Assembly: GCA_963764825.1 (NCBI GenBank)
Contig: CAVXUA010000016.1
Coordinates: 310,001-374,000 of the forward strand
Length of the DNA stretch: 64,000 nucleotides
Source: JAZGGS01 sp963764825
GTDB taxonomy: Bacteria > Bacteroidota > Ignavibacteria > Ignavibacteriales > Ignavibacteriaceae
Direction: 5' to 3'
The position numbers and the translations under genes are program-made. Positions 29,674-39,153 of this stretch are shown here, in pieces. Positions within the stretch are counted from its first letter, which is position 1. Every line of letters starts with the position of its first letter. A model generated the notes under the pieces. The model ran no database searches, was not told where the DNA came from, and saw only the letters and a list, made by a program, of their open reading frames with translations.

Positions 29674-31015
29674 ATGCCGAATAAAGTAGAATTCAATAAA
29701 AACTTTCCTGCTATTGAAAGGTCTGACGAACTTTATAAACGTGCTCTTAAATTAATCCCATCCGTTACTCAAACTTTGGCAAAAGGACCACAACAAAATG
29801 TAAAAGGTATTGCACCAAAATATCTTCAAAAAGGAAAAGGTTCCCATGTTTGGGATGTGGATGGCAATGAGTATATTGATTTTAGCATGGCAATCGGTCC
29901 CCTTTCTCTGGGTTATGCTTATCCTAAAGTTGATGAAGCTATAAGAAAGCAGCTTGAAGATGGAATAACATTTTCACTGATGCATCCTTTAGAAGTAGAA
30001 GTGGCAGAATTAATTAGAGAAGTAATTCCTAATGCCGAAGCTATTCGATATAGTAAAACCGGCGCAGATATAACATCTGCGGCAGTTAGAGTTGCGCGTG
30101 CATTTACAAAACGGGAACGAGTACTTTGCTGTGGATATCATGGCTGGCACGATTGGTATATTTCTGTTACCGATAGGGATTCAGGAATTCCAAAAAGTAT
30201 TTCTGATTTAACTTATACTTTTAGTTATAATGATATCCAATCAGTGATTGATTCAATTGATGATGAAACTGCTGCTGTTATTCTTGAACCTTTTGTTTTT
30301 GAAGCACCAAAGAATAACTTTCTGCATGAAGTTGAGAGATGTATGCACAAAAAATGGTACTTTGTTAATTTTCGATGAGATGTGGACAGGCTTCAGAATT
30401 GCTTTAGGTGGCGCACAAGAATTTTTTAATGTTGATGCAGATCTGGCAACATTTTCCAAAGCGGTTGCAAACGGTATGCCTCTCTCGATTCTAACAGGTA
30501 GAGCAGAAGTGATGAAAGTGCTGGAAGATGATGTTTTCTTTTATACAACCTTTGGAGGTGAAGCACTCTCTCTTGCAGCAACCAAAGCAACTATTACTGA
30601 GTTAAAGGAAAGTAATGTGCCTAAATATTTGGCAAAGCAAGGTAAGAAGTTAAAAGATGGATATAACAAAATTGCTGAAGAGCTTGGAATCACCTATACA
30701 AAATGCATTGGTTATGAATGCAGATCTTTAATTACTTTTGATCCTTCTGCCGGAAATCCGCTCGAACTAAAATCTCTGGTTCAGCAGGAAATGATAAAAA
30801 GAGGAATACTCTGGGGAGGTTTCCATAACATGAGCTATTCACATTCTGATGAAGATATTGAATATACATTAAAAGCTTACCGAGAAGTTCTTCCTATATT
30901 AAAAAAAGCTGTTGATGAAAAGAATGTGAATGGATATCTTAAAGGTGAGCCGGTAGAACCTGTCTTTAGAAAAGTTAGTAACTTCAATACGAAACCTATA
31001 AGAAAGAGCGGATAA
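29674..31015 (+). CDS. Class III aminotransferase (glutamate-1-semialdehyde aminomutase-like), frame broken near 30355
   Basis: About 447 residues. The first frame has KGKGSHVWDVDGNEYIDF and YSKTGADITSAAVRVARAFT. A six-A run at 30349-30354 breaks it; with five A the frame continues HKNGTLLIFDEMWTGFR, then FSKAVANGMPLS with the PLP Lys, and YTTFGGEALSLAA. Family members of this type occur in nonulosonate and surface-sugar clusters as well as in haem synthesis. Placed between SpsF and an SDR, it probably aminates a keto-sugar rather than acting as HemL. A homopolymer error is the likely cause of the break. Confidence 0.8.
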
Positions 31016-31020
31016 TAATC

Positions 31021-31845
31021 TTGAGTGAAGAACCAAAAATACCAGAACTCTTTTCACTAAAAGGAAAGATTGCTGTCGTTACAGGAGCTTTAGGGTTAAT
31101 TGGCAGAAATCATTGCAAAGCTTTAAGTGAAGCAGGAGCTAATGTAATCCTCTGCGATCTTGATGAAATAAAATGTAAAGAATTTGCTTCAACACTTGCT
31201 GAAAAATCGTTAGGCGTAGGTGTAGATATAACAAAAAAAGAATCTGTTCTTAATTTGAAGGAAGAGATAATTAAGAAATTTAATAAGGTTGATATATTAG
31301 TTAATAATGCTGCGCTGAATGACAGTTTTGAAAATCCACAGGTTGCAAAAGAATTATCAATGTTTGAAAATTATCCTTTAGAATTGTGGCAGAAATCACT
31401 TGATGTAAATGTAACAGGTATGTTTTTATGTTCACAAATTATTGGGACTATGATGGCTGAGCGTGGTAATGGAAGTATAATAAACATAGCTTCTACTTAC
31501 GGAATTACTGCTCCTGATCAATCGATTTATAAAAACGAAAATGGAGAGCAGACTTTTTATAAATCTGCTTCCTACCCTGTTGCTAAAGGTGCTGTGATAA
31601 TGTTCACAAAATTTCTTACTGCATATTGGGGTGAAAAAAATGTTAGAGTAAATACTTTGTCACCGGGTGGTGTGCAAAATAATCAAGAAGATTTTTTTAT
31701 AAAGAACTATTCAGCAAAAACTCCGCTTGGAAGAATGGCACAACCAACTGATTACAAAGGTGCACTGGTATTTCTTGCGAGTGATGCTTCAAATTATATG
31801 ACCGGCGCTAACCTGGTTGTAGATGGAGGATGGACTGCATGGTAA
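31021..31845 (+). CDS. Short-chain dehydrogenase/reductase of the sugar-acid cluster
   Basis: A protein of 274 residues with TTG start five bases after the aminotransferase. The Rossmann motif is KIAVVTGALGLIGRNHCKAL (TGxxxxIG), followed by LVNNAA, Ser of IINIASTYG and the catalytic pair YPVAK. The ending MTGANLVVDGGWTAW is standard for the family. Related SDRs (PtmA-type) lie in flagellin and surface nonulosonate loci. It may supply the ketone for the aminotransferase or reduce a sugar intermediate. The end overlaps the next gene. Confidence 0.82.
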   Translation: MSEEPKIPELFSLKGKIAVVTGALGLIGRNHCKALSEAGANVILCDLDEIKCKEFASTLAEKSLGVGVDITKKESVLNLKEEIIKKFNKVDILVNNAALNDSFENPQVAKELSMFENYPLELWQKSLDVNVTGMFLCSQIIGTMMAERGNGSIINIASTYGITAPDQSIYKNENGEQTFYKSASYPVAKGAVIMFTKFLTAYWGEKNVRVNTLSPGGVQNNQEDFFIKNYSAKTPLGRMAQPTDYKGALVFLASDASNYMTGANLVVDGGWTAW

Positions 31846-32366
31846 TCGATATGGAACTAAAAAAGAAAAATATTCGTTTAAAGGAAAAACTAGAAAAAAT
31901 AAAACTTGTTTTAACTGATAATGACGGTGTGCTAACTGATGGAGGAGTTTACTATTCTGAAAAAGGAGAAGAGATTAAACGTTTTTCAATAAGAGATGGA
32001 ATGGGAGTTGAAAGACTTAGAAAGCATGCAGGAATTAAAACAGTTATTATTACAGGCGAAAAATCAGGCTCAGTTAAAGCGAGGGCAGAAAAACTAAACA
32101 TTAAAGAATATTATTTAGGCGTAAAACATAAAACGGAAATTCTTCCTGAAGTGCTTAAGAAGAATAACATCATACCTGAAAATATTGCATTTATTGGAGA
32201 TGATGTAAACGACCTGGAAATAATGAAGCAAGTTGGATTTGCAGCATCCCCTTCCGATGGGATGGATTTTATAAAGGATATTTCGGATTACGTTTGTATA
32301 AACAGAAGCGGCAACGGTGCTTTTAGAGAACTGGCAGAATTAATTATTGCTTTCAATGTTAAATAA
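31839..32366 (+). CDS. KdsC-like HAD phosphatase
   Basis: About 175 residues; start placed at ATG 31839, nine bases after GGAGG, overlapping the SDR stop (ATGs at 31830 and 31851 are alternatives). HAD motif I is LTDNDGVLTDGGVYY, with IITGEKS as motif II and FIGDDVNDLEIM as motif IV, matching the KdsC/KDN-9-phosphatase C0 group that acts as a tetramer without a cap domain. It should remove phosphate from the product of the adjacent NeuB-like synthase (8- or 9-phosphate). Intact. Confidence 0.83.
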   Translation: MVIDMELKKKNIRLKEKLEKIKLVLTDNDGVLTDGGVYYSEKGEEIKRFSIRDGMGVERLRKHAGIKTVIITGEKSGSVKARAEKLNIKEYYLGVKHKTEILPEVLKKNNIIPENIAFIGDDVNDLEIMKQVGFAASPSDGMDFIKDISDYVCINRSGNGAFRELAELIIAFNVK

Positions 32367-32402
32367 ATTATTTTCATTTCAAATTTTTTTACTGAGGTAG
32401 AA

Positions 32403-33299
32403 ATGATTGGGAAGAGAGAAATTAAAGTAAGCAGTAGAATGATTGGTGAAGGTCATCCTGTTTTTGTCATCGCAGAAATTGGTATAAATCATAATGGTTC
32501 TTTAGAGATAACTAAAAAATTAATTGACGGTGCAAAATCTGCTGGATGTGATGCGGTGAAATTCCAGAAGCGTACACCAGAAATTTGCGTTCCGAAAGAA
32601 CAATGGTATGTTGAGCGTGACACTCCGTGGGGAAGAATGAGTTATATAGATTACAGGCACAAGGTTGAATTCGGTGTTGATGAATTTGGTGAGATTGATA
32701 AGTATTGCAGGGAAAAAGACATAGTCTGGTTTGCTTCCTGCTGGGATGAAAACGCAGTTAATTTTATTGCGCAATTCGATCCCGTGCTTTATAAAGTTGC
32801 CTCAGCTTCGATAACAGATATAGATCTTCTTCTTCGCCATAAAGAATTGAATAAACCTGTAATTACATCTACAGGAATGTCAACAATGGAAGAAATTGAA
32901 AATGCTGTTAACTGTGTTGGAACCGGTAACCTATTAGTAGCACATTCAACTTCCTCATATCCTTGCAAAAATGAAGAGTTGAACCTAAGAGTGATTCTTA
33001 CTCTTAGAAATAAGTTTCCTGGAATTCCTATTGGTTATTCCGGACACGAAACAGGATTGGCACCAACGTGGGCTGCAGTAGCTATGGGTGCAAGTTTTAT
33101 TGAAAGACATATTACTCTCGATCGCGCTATGTGGGGAAGCGATCAAGCAGCTTCGGTAGAAATTGGTGGTTTTAGCCGACTTGTTAAAAATATTAGAGAT
33201 ATAGAAAAATCGCTTGGTGATGGAGTAAAGAAAATTTATGAAAGCGAACTTGAACAAAGAAATAAATTAAGAAGAATTAAATCAAAAAGTGAAGTTTAG
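32403..33299 (+). CDS. NeuB-family sialic-acid-type synthase
   Basis: A protein of 298 residues beginning after a GAGGT site. It has FVIAEIGINHNGSLEITKKLID and CDAVKFQKRTPE, then YKVASASITD, KPVITSTGMSTMEEI, VAHSTSSYPCKNEELNL and GYSGHETGLAP: the PEP-condensing TIM barrel of N-acetylneuraminate/KDN synthases. The usual C-terminal antifreeze-like SAF domain is absent, as in some 9-phosphate synthases. It condenses phosphoenolpyruvate with an aldose or its phosphate. With the phosphatase next to it, a phosphorylated substrate is likely. Product unknown. Confidence 0.85.
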   Translation: MIGKREIKVSSRMIGEGHPVFVIAEIGINHNGSLEITKKLIDGAKSAGCDAVKFQKRTPEICVPKEQWYVERDTPWGRMSYIDYRHKVEFGVDEFGEIDKYCREKDIVWFASCWDENAVNFIAQFDPVLYKVASASITDIDLLLRHKELNKPVITSTGMSTMEEIENAVNCVGTGNLLVAHSTSSYPCKNEELNLRVILTLRNKFPGIPIGYSGHETGLAPTWAAVAMGASFIERHITLDRAMWGSDQAASVEIGGFSRLVKNIRDIEKSLGDGVKKIYESELEQRNKLRRIKSKSEV

Positions 33300-33395
33300 A
33301 TTAATTCGAATATATTTTTATGGATTCTAATAATTATCTTCACGCAGATATTTTTTCTAGAGTTTTAGATTTCATTAGAATATTATATCGCAGGA

Positions 33396-34172
33396 ATGAA
33401 TGATGCAGAAATTACATCAATACTTATAATTGTATCTGCAGCATTAATTATTATTATTCTTGAAAGACTTTTTCCGTACACAGAGGGACAAAAGATTTTC
33501 AGGGAAGGATTTTTTGATGACTTTGCACTATATTCAGTTGCACAAAGTTATATCCTCGGAATAGTTATCTTTTCTTATATAATCCGTTTTATAGATAACT
33601 CTACGGGAATATCCCGTCTTAATTTATTTGAAGATATTCCTGTCTGGCTTCAACTATTATTCTTCCTGGCTACACATGATTTGTATATTTATTGGATGCA
33701 CCGATGGCAGCATAAGAACAAATATTTATGGCGAATTCATGAAGCGCACCACTCTCCAAAAAAAGTTGACTGGCTTTCCGGTTCACGCTCGCACGCACTT
33801 GAAATAATCCTTAACCAAACAATTGAATTTCTGCCAATTGTTTTGCTTGGTTCCCCGGTTGAAGTAATTGCATACAAGGCAACAATTAGCGCTGTATGGG
33901 GTATGTATATTCATTCAAACATAAATCTGCGAACTGGAAACTTGCAAAAGATTATTAATGGACCTGAAATGCATAGATGGCATCACTCTACTGGCAAAGG
34001 GAGGAATAGAAATTTTGCAACTAAGTTTGCTTTCTGGGATTGGATTTTTGGAACTGCATATCTGCCAGATTATAAACCACCAGATTATGGTTTGAAGACT
34101 TACTTTCCCGCACATTATTTAATGCAGACGATCTATGCTTTTAGAAGTTTTGGGAAATCTAAAAAAAAGTAG
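33396..34172 (+). CDS. Sterol desaturase / fatty acid hydroxylase family protein
   Basis: A protein of 258 residues with four membrane helices and the family's histidine clusters: HDLYIYWMHRWQH, IHEAHHS and MHRWHH, which bind a di-iron site at the membrane surface. Members hydroxylate or desaturate lipids and carotenoids. It follows the sugar-acid cluster by about 100 bases on the same strand but need not belong to it. It ends near a low-confidence hairpin at 34204-34238. Confidence 0.85.
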   Translation: MNDAEITSILIIVSAALIIIILERLFPYTEGQKIFREGFFDDFALYSVAQSYILGIVIFSYIIRFIDNSTGISRLNLFEDIPVWLQLLFFLATHDLYIYWMHRWQHKNKYLWRIHEAHHSPKKVDWLSGSRSHALEIILNQTIEFLPIVLLGSPVEVIAYKATISAVWGMYIHSNINLRTGNLQKIINGPEMHRWHHSTGKGRNRNFATKFAFWDWIFGTAYLPDYKPPDYGLKTYFPAHYLMQTIYAFRSFGKSKKK

Positions 34173-34203
34173 AGTGCTAAAATTCCGTTCTTATTAAAAA
34201 TAT

Positions 34204-34238
34204 CTTAATCTTGGTGTTATTAGTTCTTTCAGATTAAG
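34204..34238 (-). terminator. Weak hairpin between convergent genes
   Basis: CTTAATCT pairs with AGATTAAG around a 19-nt loop; on the minus strand ATATTTTTAATAAG follows. It may end the aminotransferase transcript. Low GC and a long loop limit confidence. Confidence 0.3.
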
Positions 34239-34252
34239 GTAGGACATAATTA

Positions 34253-35542
34253 TTAACTCTTTATCCAATCGCAAATTAAATCAATTGCTTTAAGAATATT
34301 CCCACAATAATTATTTAAGAACTGCTCATCAATTCCATCACTATTTGTAAATGTTTTACAAGCACTAATTGCTCTTGCTCCATCAAAATCTACATAAGCT
34401 AATCTTGCAGTAAGCTCTTCATCAGGTCTTCCGAAAGCGGAACCAGGAAGTAACGCTACACCTGTATCTTCCAGAAGTTTTTTACAAAGTTCACTGCTTG
34501 TTTTTATTCGTTTCTTTTTAATAGTATCTCTTAGATCTGAAAAATCTGGGAAGAGATAAAATGCACCATCCGGTTGGCAAACATACAAACCGGATTCAGA
34601 TAATTTTGTAACAATAACTTTGGATAATTCTTTAAGTATTTTTCGCGAATTCCAGAGATAATTTTCAATTTCCGAACCTCCCTGGAAAGCTCTTACGGCG
34701 GCATATTGAATAGGTGCGCTGGTAGATGTAAATGTTTCACTTGCCATAACACTCATAGTTTCTTTTAAACTGTTAAGAGTATCCGGAAATACAAAAGTTC
34801 CAAGTCTCCAGCCACCGGCTCCACACCATTTGCTAATTCCCCCGCTAATAATTGTTCCTTCAGGATAAAAACGGGCAATTGAAAGATGTTTCCCCTCGTG
34901 ATGAAGTTCACCATATATTTCATCTGAAAGAAGAATTATTTTATGTTTTTTTGCAACTGCAGCAATCTCCTTTAGTTCTTTTTCGGTGTAACTAACACCA
35001 ACAGGATTTGATGGGTAGTTAAGAATTACTATTCTTGGTTTGGTTACATCAGTTTTGCATTGCTCTTTAAGTTCTTTTGCAGAAAGCCGCCAATTATTTT
35101 GCTTATTGGTTTTAATCCATCTTACCTGTCTTCCAATTATCTGGGCTTGTGGTGCATAAGAAACCCATGAAGGAGTTGGAATTACCAAATCACCATAGTA
35201 TGTGTATTGCAGAAGAAACATCAGCTCTTTGGAACCGGGACCGATTAACACATTATCGGCATTGAAACAAATACCATGAGTTCTGCAATGATAATTAGCA
35301 ACAGCTTCTCTTAATTGAGGTAAACCTGTTACCGGAAGATAATCTTTCTGATATGCATTTACTTTCAGTTCATCTACTACCGGCTGAGGAACAGGAAAAG
35401 GAGACTGCCCTAAACCGAGCTTATAAATCATTCTTCCTTCTTTACGAAGTTTATCGCTTATCTCATTTATTGCAAGTGTTGCAGATTGGTACAATCCCCT
35501 AACGTTTAGATTTAAACTTATTTCCTGGAAATTGTTTTTCAT
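34253..35542 (-). CDS. Class I/II PLP aminotransferase
   Basis: A protein of 429 residues with LGLGQSPFPVP, YLPVTGLPQLREAVA, NYPSNPVGVSYTEKEL (substrate-side Asn), LLSDEIYGELHH and the PLP lysine in SGGISKWCGAGGWRLG. The fold is aspartate-aminotransferase type. The exact amino acid cannot be fixed. It is a stand-alone gene on the minus strand. Intact. Confidence 0.85.
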   Translation of the reverse strand: MKNNFQEISLNLNVRGLYQSATLAINEISDKLRKEGRMIYKLGLGQSPFPVPQPVVDELKVNAYQKDYLPVTGLPQLREAVANYHCRTHGICFNADNVLIGPGSKELMFLLQYTYYGDLVIPTPSWVSYAPQAQIIGRQVRWIKTNKQNNWRLSAKELKEQCKTDVTKPRIVILNYPSNPVGVSYTEKELKEIAAVAKKHKIILLSDEIYGELHHEGKHLSIARFYPEGTIISGGISKWCGAGGWRLGTFVFPDTLNSLKETMSVMASETFTSTSAPIQYAAVRAFQGGSEIENYLWNSRKILKELSKVIVTKLSESGLYVCQPDGAFYLFPDFSDLRDTIKKKRIKTSSELCKKLLEDTGVALLPGSAFGRPDEELTARLAYVDFDGARAISACKTFTNSDGIDEQFLNNYCGNILKAIDLICDWIKS

Positions 35543-35631
35543 CTCATAAATCTTTTATTATTTGTAAAGGTAAAGATAAATATAGGAAGCAAATTTATAA
35601 TATCAGGCAAGTGACATTTAAGAAAATAAAA

Positions 35632-35654
35632 AAGCCCCGTATTATTCGGGGCTT
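35632..35654 (-). terminator. Rho-independent terminator after the DUF3160 gene
   Basis: AAGCCCCG pairs perfectly with CGGGGCTT around a 7-nt loop, followed on the minus strand by TTTTATTTTC. It lies 30 bases past the stop at 35684. Confidence 0.88.
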
Positions 35655-35683
35655 AGATTTTAGATTGAAATTTATTTAGGTAC

Positions 35684-38280
35684 CTATTTCAGCAAAGTCA
35701 TCTTACCGGATTTTTGTCTGTATGCAACTTCCAGATTGTAAATATAAACACCGCTCGCTACCTGGTTACCAGTCTCATTTTTGCCATCCCACTTGCTTAA
35801 ATAATTTCCGGCCGGAAGAACTTCATTTACTAAAGTTTTAATAAGACTTCCTTGTAAATCATAAATCTTCAACTCGGTTAAAGAATTTGTAAGATCATAA
35901 GGAATGGTAAAAGCAATTATAGTTGTAGGATTAAAAGGATTTGGATAATTACTTAAAAGTATTTCCGTTTGAGGAATCGGTAAATTATTTTCATCATTTT
36001 CCACAGAAGTTATTAAAGTTGCTCCCTCCCCTTTTGAATTTCCAGCGTATCAGCAAGATAAATATTTACCCAATCAGGTCTTAATGCAGATTGTAAATGT
36101 GTGTTAGCCCATTCTCCATCAGTTAAACGCAAAAAATTATATGTTCTGTAATTGTAGTAACTCATTACAGGTCCTGCAAAGGCAGTTAAATCTCCCTGGT
36201 GGTTTTCTGTAACTACAATCCCTACATTTACCTTACCAGTGCCAACATGTGATATCCCACCAATGATTCCACCTCCACATCCTGTGGGTGTCGTATGAAT
36301 ATCAGCAACAATGTGATCACTTTGCATTAACCCTTTACTTTCTTCATATTCATCATCTCTATAAAAAAGTTCCGGATACCAACCATGAAACGGATCACCG
36401 CTTCCTGTTGGAATATCGTAAAGCATGGTTTGTAGAAATAATATTTCTTCAGGAGTAAAAGTTTCCCCGTTTAGTTCTTTCTGAGCAATTGATGACAATG
36501 TATCTGCCGTAGAAATAAATTTCCCAAAATAATCTGTTATCATAAAACTTATTAGAGGATCTGGAAAATTAAGAGTACTGAAATAATTGTATGAATCTTC
36601 CGCTAACAGTTTTAGATTGTTATAAAAATCTGGGAATGGCTCCACAAAACTAAATGGATAAGAACAAATTGAACCTCCTGTATAAGATTGTTTTGCGTAT
36701 AGAAGATTATCATGTCTTAATTCAGTCCACGAAGCGAGTTGTGTATTCATTTTTTGCTGCCAGTAAGCTGCAGTTTGCATAAACTGGGGTAAACTACTCC
36801 TATCAGTTGGTGGATTCAAATATCGCATAGAGTTTAACCAGTAATTGTAAATTGTTTCTTCCCAAAATCCCGGATCGTAATGATCTATAAGATAGCGCAA
36901 TGCAGCAAGGTTTGAGGAGTAGTGATATTCATTCAGTTCACTAATAAGTAATTGTGCTGAGGCATCATTTCCAAGTGCGAAGAGAACATCCAAAGTTGAA
37001 GGATATAACCTGCAAATATATTCACCCAAATATTTAATCCTGTCAAATACAACTGTTCCGGTTACATAAGAATCTATTACGAACCTTTGCCCGAATAACA
37101 AAAACGCAGAAGCTGGAACAATTGAATCGGGAGACATAGGATCATTGTAAAGAATTTGTGAAAGTATAAGCTGGTAAGCAAATGCCTGGTTTCTCAACGT
37201 ATCCTGGAATTCAACAAGTGTTAAACTATCAAGCAGTTCACTTGCATTATTAAGCTGAACAGCGTTTTTTAAGTAATCAAGATTTTCCAGAGTTACATTA
37301 TCAGGATCTCCAACAAAGTATTTTATAATATGTTCCATTTCCTGGTGAATTGGTTCAACTGAGGCAATATTATACAATTCATCTATTAACATTGCATCTA
37401 TAGTTTGCCTTTGAATATCTTGAAATGTTTGCATTTCACAGTACAGTGGAACACAGAGACTTGGTCAAGCATATAAATTTCAGTTCTTCCTAACCACATC
37501 ATCGCTTTAAAATATGGTTCAAGGTTTAACTACCAGAAATTGGATCATAAACATAATGTCCTCTTGGTTTAAACTGGCTCCAATCCATAAGACCTGCAGT
37601 TACTGGAAAACAGAGTAAAACGTATCATGTCCTTCTTCCGCATTCGATCGAGCTAGAAACATCAATTAATACAGCTATTATCAGGATAAAAAGGAGAAAT
37701 GTTTTCTATCAAGAAGCAATAGTGGAACTGTTAAATAAACATCAACATCTCTAAGCATTGTATGCATTTCAGGATTACTGCTGTAATATTGTATGCAGTT
37801 GAGGCAAAGATGCTACGCAAACCATTTAGCATTTCTATTAATCTTGGAACTCAAGCAAACCCAATTTCCATATCCTGTAAAATTCTATCATAAGAAATAT
37901 GAAACGCATGTAAAATTGCATCTGTTGAAACAAAAACTGGTAAGATCCTGATGAAAAATTTCAAGAATTGCTTCACCAAAAGAAATCTTATCTAATCTTT
38001 CACTCACCATAAACCCATGATCGCCAATGAGAGATTTTTCAAATTCAGTAAGATTGTAGAAAGCATCAATACTATCGAAGTAAAGTGCTTCGTTATAATG
38101 AGAATTGATTTGATCGGTGAAAATACCAGCAGGATGCATTTGCAGAAGTTCCTCCGTACTCATATCTTGGTGCTGTTGAAGAAATCTGATAATCCTCAAT
38201 ATTGAAGACTTGTGCAATAAGGGAATTATTTAAGCAGAAAAAAGCATTAAAACTGCAAAGGTAATTTGAAAGCGTCCCAT
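35684..38280 (-). CDS. DUF3160 protein with T9SS sorting domain, several frame breaks
   Basis: From ATG at 38280 (GGAGGAAGTT just upstream) pieces in several frames rebuild a protein of about 850 residues. A signal peptide (ITFAVLMLFSA) is followed by LIAQVFNIEDYQ, LLQMHPAGIFTDQIN, HAFHISYDRILQDME-like residues and YFKAMMWLGRTEIYML, all typical of the DUF3160 family. The middle 473 residues (37434-36013) are one open frame ending VNIYLADTLEIQKG. The last 106 (36004-35684) are the sorting domain with NYPNPFNPTTII and ASGVYIYNLEV. The protein should be exported and surface-attached through T9SS; function unknown. Breaks concentrate in 37435-38270 with one near 36010. Confidence 0.75.
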
Positions 38281-38360
38281 AACTTCCTCCTTTTTTTGCA
38301 ACTTATAAAACCCTTTCGCTAATTGCAATATTTAAGTGCAAATGGGTTTAAGCAATAAAA

Positions 38361-38386
38361 AAGCCCTGGATATTAAATCCGGGCTT
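38361..38386 (-). terminator. Terminator of the tRNA cluster
   Basis: AAGCCC pairs with GGGCTT and inner GGAT with ATCC; on the minus strand TTTTTTATTG follows. It lies four bases after tRNA-Glu. Confidence 0.8.
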
Positions 38387-38389
38387 AAG

Positions 38390-38461
38390 TGACCCCAAGG
38401 GGATTCGAACCCCTATTACCGCCGTGAAAGGGCGAGGTCCTAACCATTAGACGATGGGGCC
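38390..38461 (-). tRNA. tRNA-Glu (anticodon TTC)
   Basis: A 72-nt cloverleaf reading GGCCCCATCGTCTAATGG at the 5' end, anticodon TTC in CTTTCAC, T-arm GGTTCGAATCC and acceptor GGGGTCA. Last in the Pro-Arg-His-Glu cluster. CCA is not encoded. Confidence 0.95.
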
Positions 38462-38478
38462 TAATAAATAATTTTGTG

Positions 38479-38553
38479 GGTGAGCGATGGGGATTGAACC
38501 CACGACCTTCTGGGCCACAACCAGACGCTCTAACCAACTGAGCTACGCCCACC
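38479..38553 (-). tRNA. tRNA-His (anticodon GTG)
   Basis: A 75-nt cloverleaf including the extra 5' G of tRNA-His paired to the 3' discriminator C. Anticodon GTG in GGTTGTGGC, T-arm GGTTCAATCC. CCA is not encoded. Confidence 0.95.
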
Positions 38554-38689
38554 ATTTATGAAAATAACAAATCTCAAAAATCACATTACAAATAAATCCC
38601 AATTACTAAAATCCAACGAATTCTGATTTAATAATTTGGTTATTGGAGCTTATTTAATTTTCGAAATTGATATTTGCTGTTTCCACTGG

Positions 38690-38763
38690 TACGCCAGAGT
38701 GGACTCGAACCACTAACCTACAGCTTAGAAGGCTGTTGCTCTATCCGGTTGAGCTACTGGCGC
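38690..38763 (-). tRNA. tRNA-Arg (anticodon TCT)
   Basis: A 74-nt cloverleaf, GCGCCAGTAGCTCAACCGG at the 5' end, anticodon TCT in CCTTCTAAG, T-arm GGTTCGAGTCC. The 3' CCA is encoded (38687-38689). Confidence 0.95.
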
Positions 38764-38842
38764 AACTAAGTTAAAATTTCAAATAACAATTAAATATCAA
38801 TAATTAAAAATCAATTATTGTAATATTCGATTTATAATTGTG

Positions 38843-38917
38843 TCGGGGCGGCAGGATTCGAACCTGCGACCTCCTGCTCCCAAAGCAGGCGCGCTAACCG
38901 GACTACGCTACGCCCCG
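38843..38917 (-). tRNA. tRNA-Pro (anticodon TGG)
   Basis: A 75-nt cloverleaf starting CGGGGCGTAGCGTAG, anticodon TGG in CTTTGGGAG, T-arm GGTTCGAATCC and acceptor CGCCCCG. First gene of the cluster. Confidence 0.95.
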
Positions 38918-38946
38918 TAAAAACAATCGTTTCATTACATAAAGAG

Positions 38947-38975
38947 CAAAAATAATACTTATTACCTTTCAGCAA
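38947..38975 (-). promoter_or_regulatory. Candidate Bacteroidota-type promoter of the tRNA cluster
   Basis: On the minus strand TTG is followed after 18 bases by TATTTTTG, matching the Bacteroidota -7 consensus TAnnTTTG with a TTG at about -33. It ends 30 bases before tRNA-Pro. Position and match are good; not tested. Confidence 0.5.
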
Positions 38976-39153
38976 TAAGCATTAAAAAATAGAAAGACAA
39001 ATATATATCATATATTTCTAATATCAAATATTTTGCCTAAAAATGCATTTATTCTTCATTGAGTTAGCCATTGGAGTTGGAAATTATATAGATTTTCAAC
39101 TATTCATTTTCTTAGCTAAATTGAAAGTGATTTATGAATTAAATTATTTCAGA

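Noticed and set aside
30340..30380. Possible programmed slippage in the A6 run of the aminotransferase
   Set aside because: No stimulator or conserved slip motif, and the same kind of break occurs in many unrelated genes here; a sequence error is simpler.
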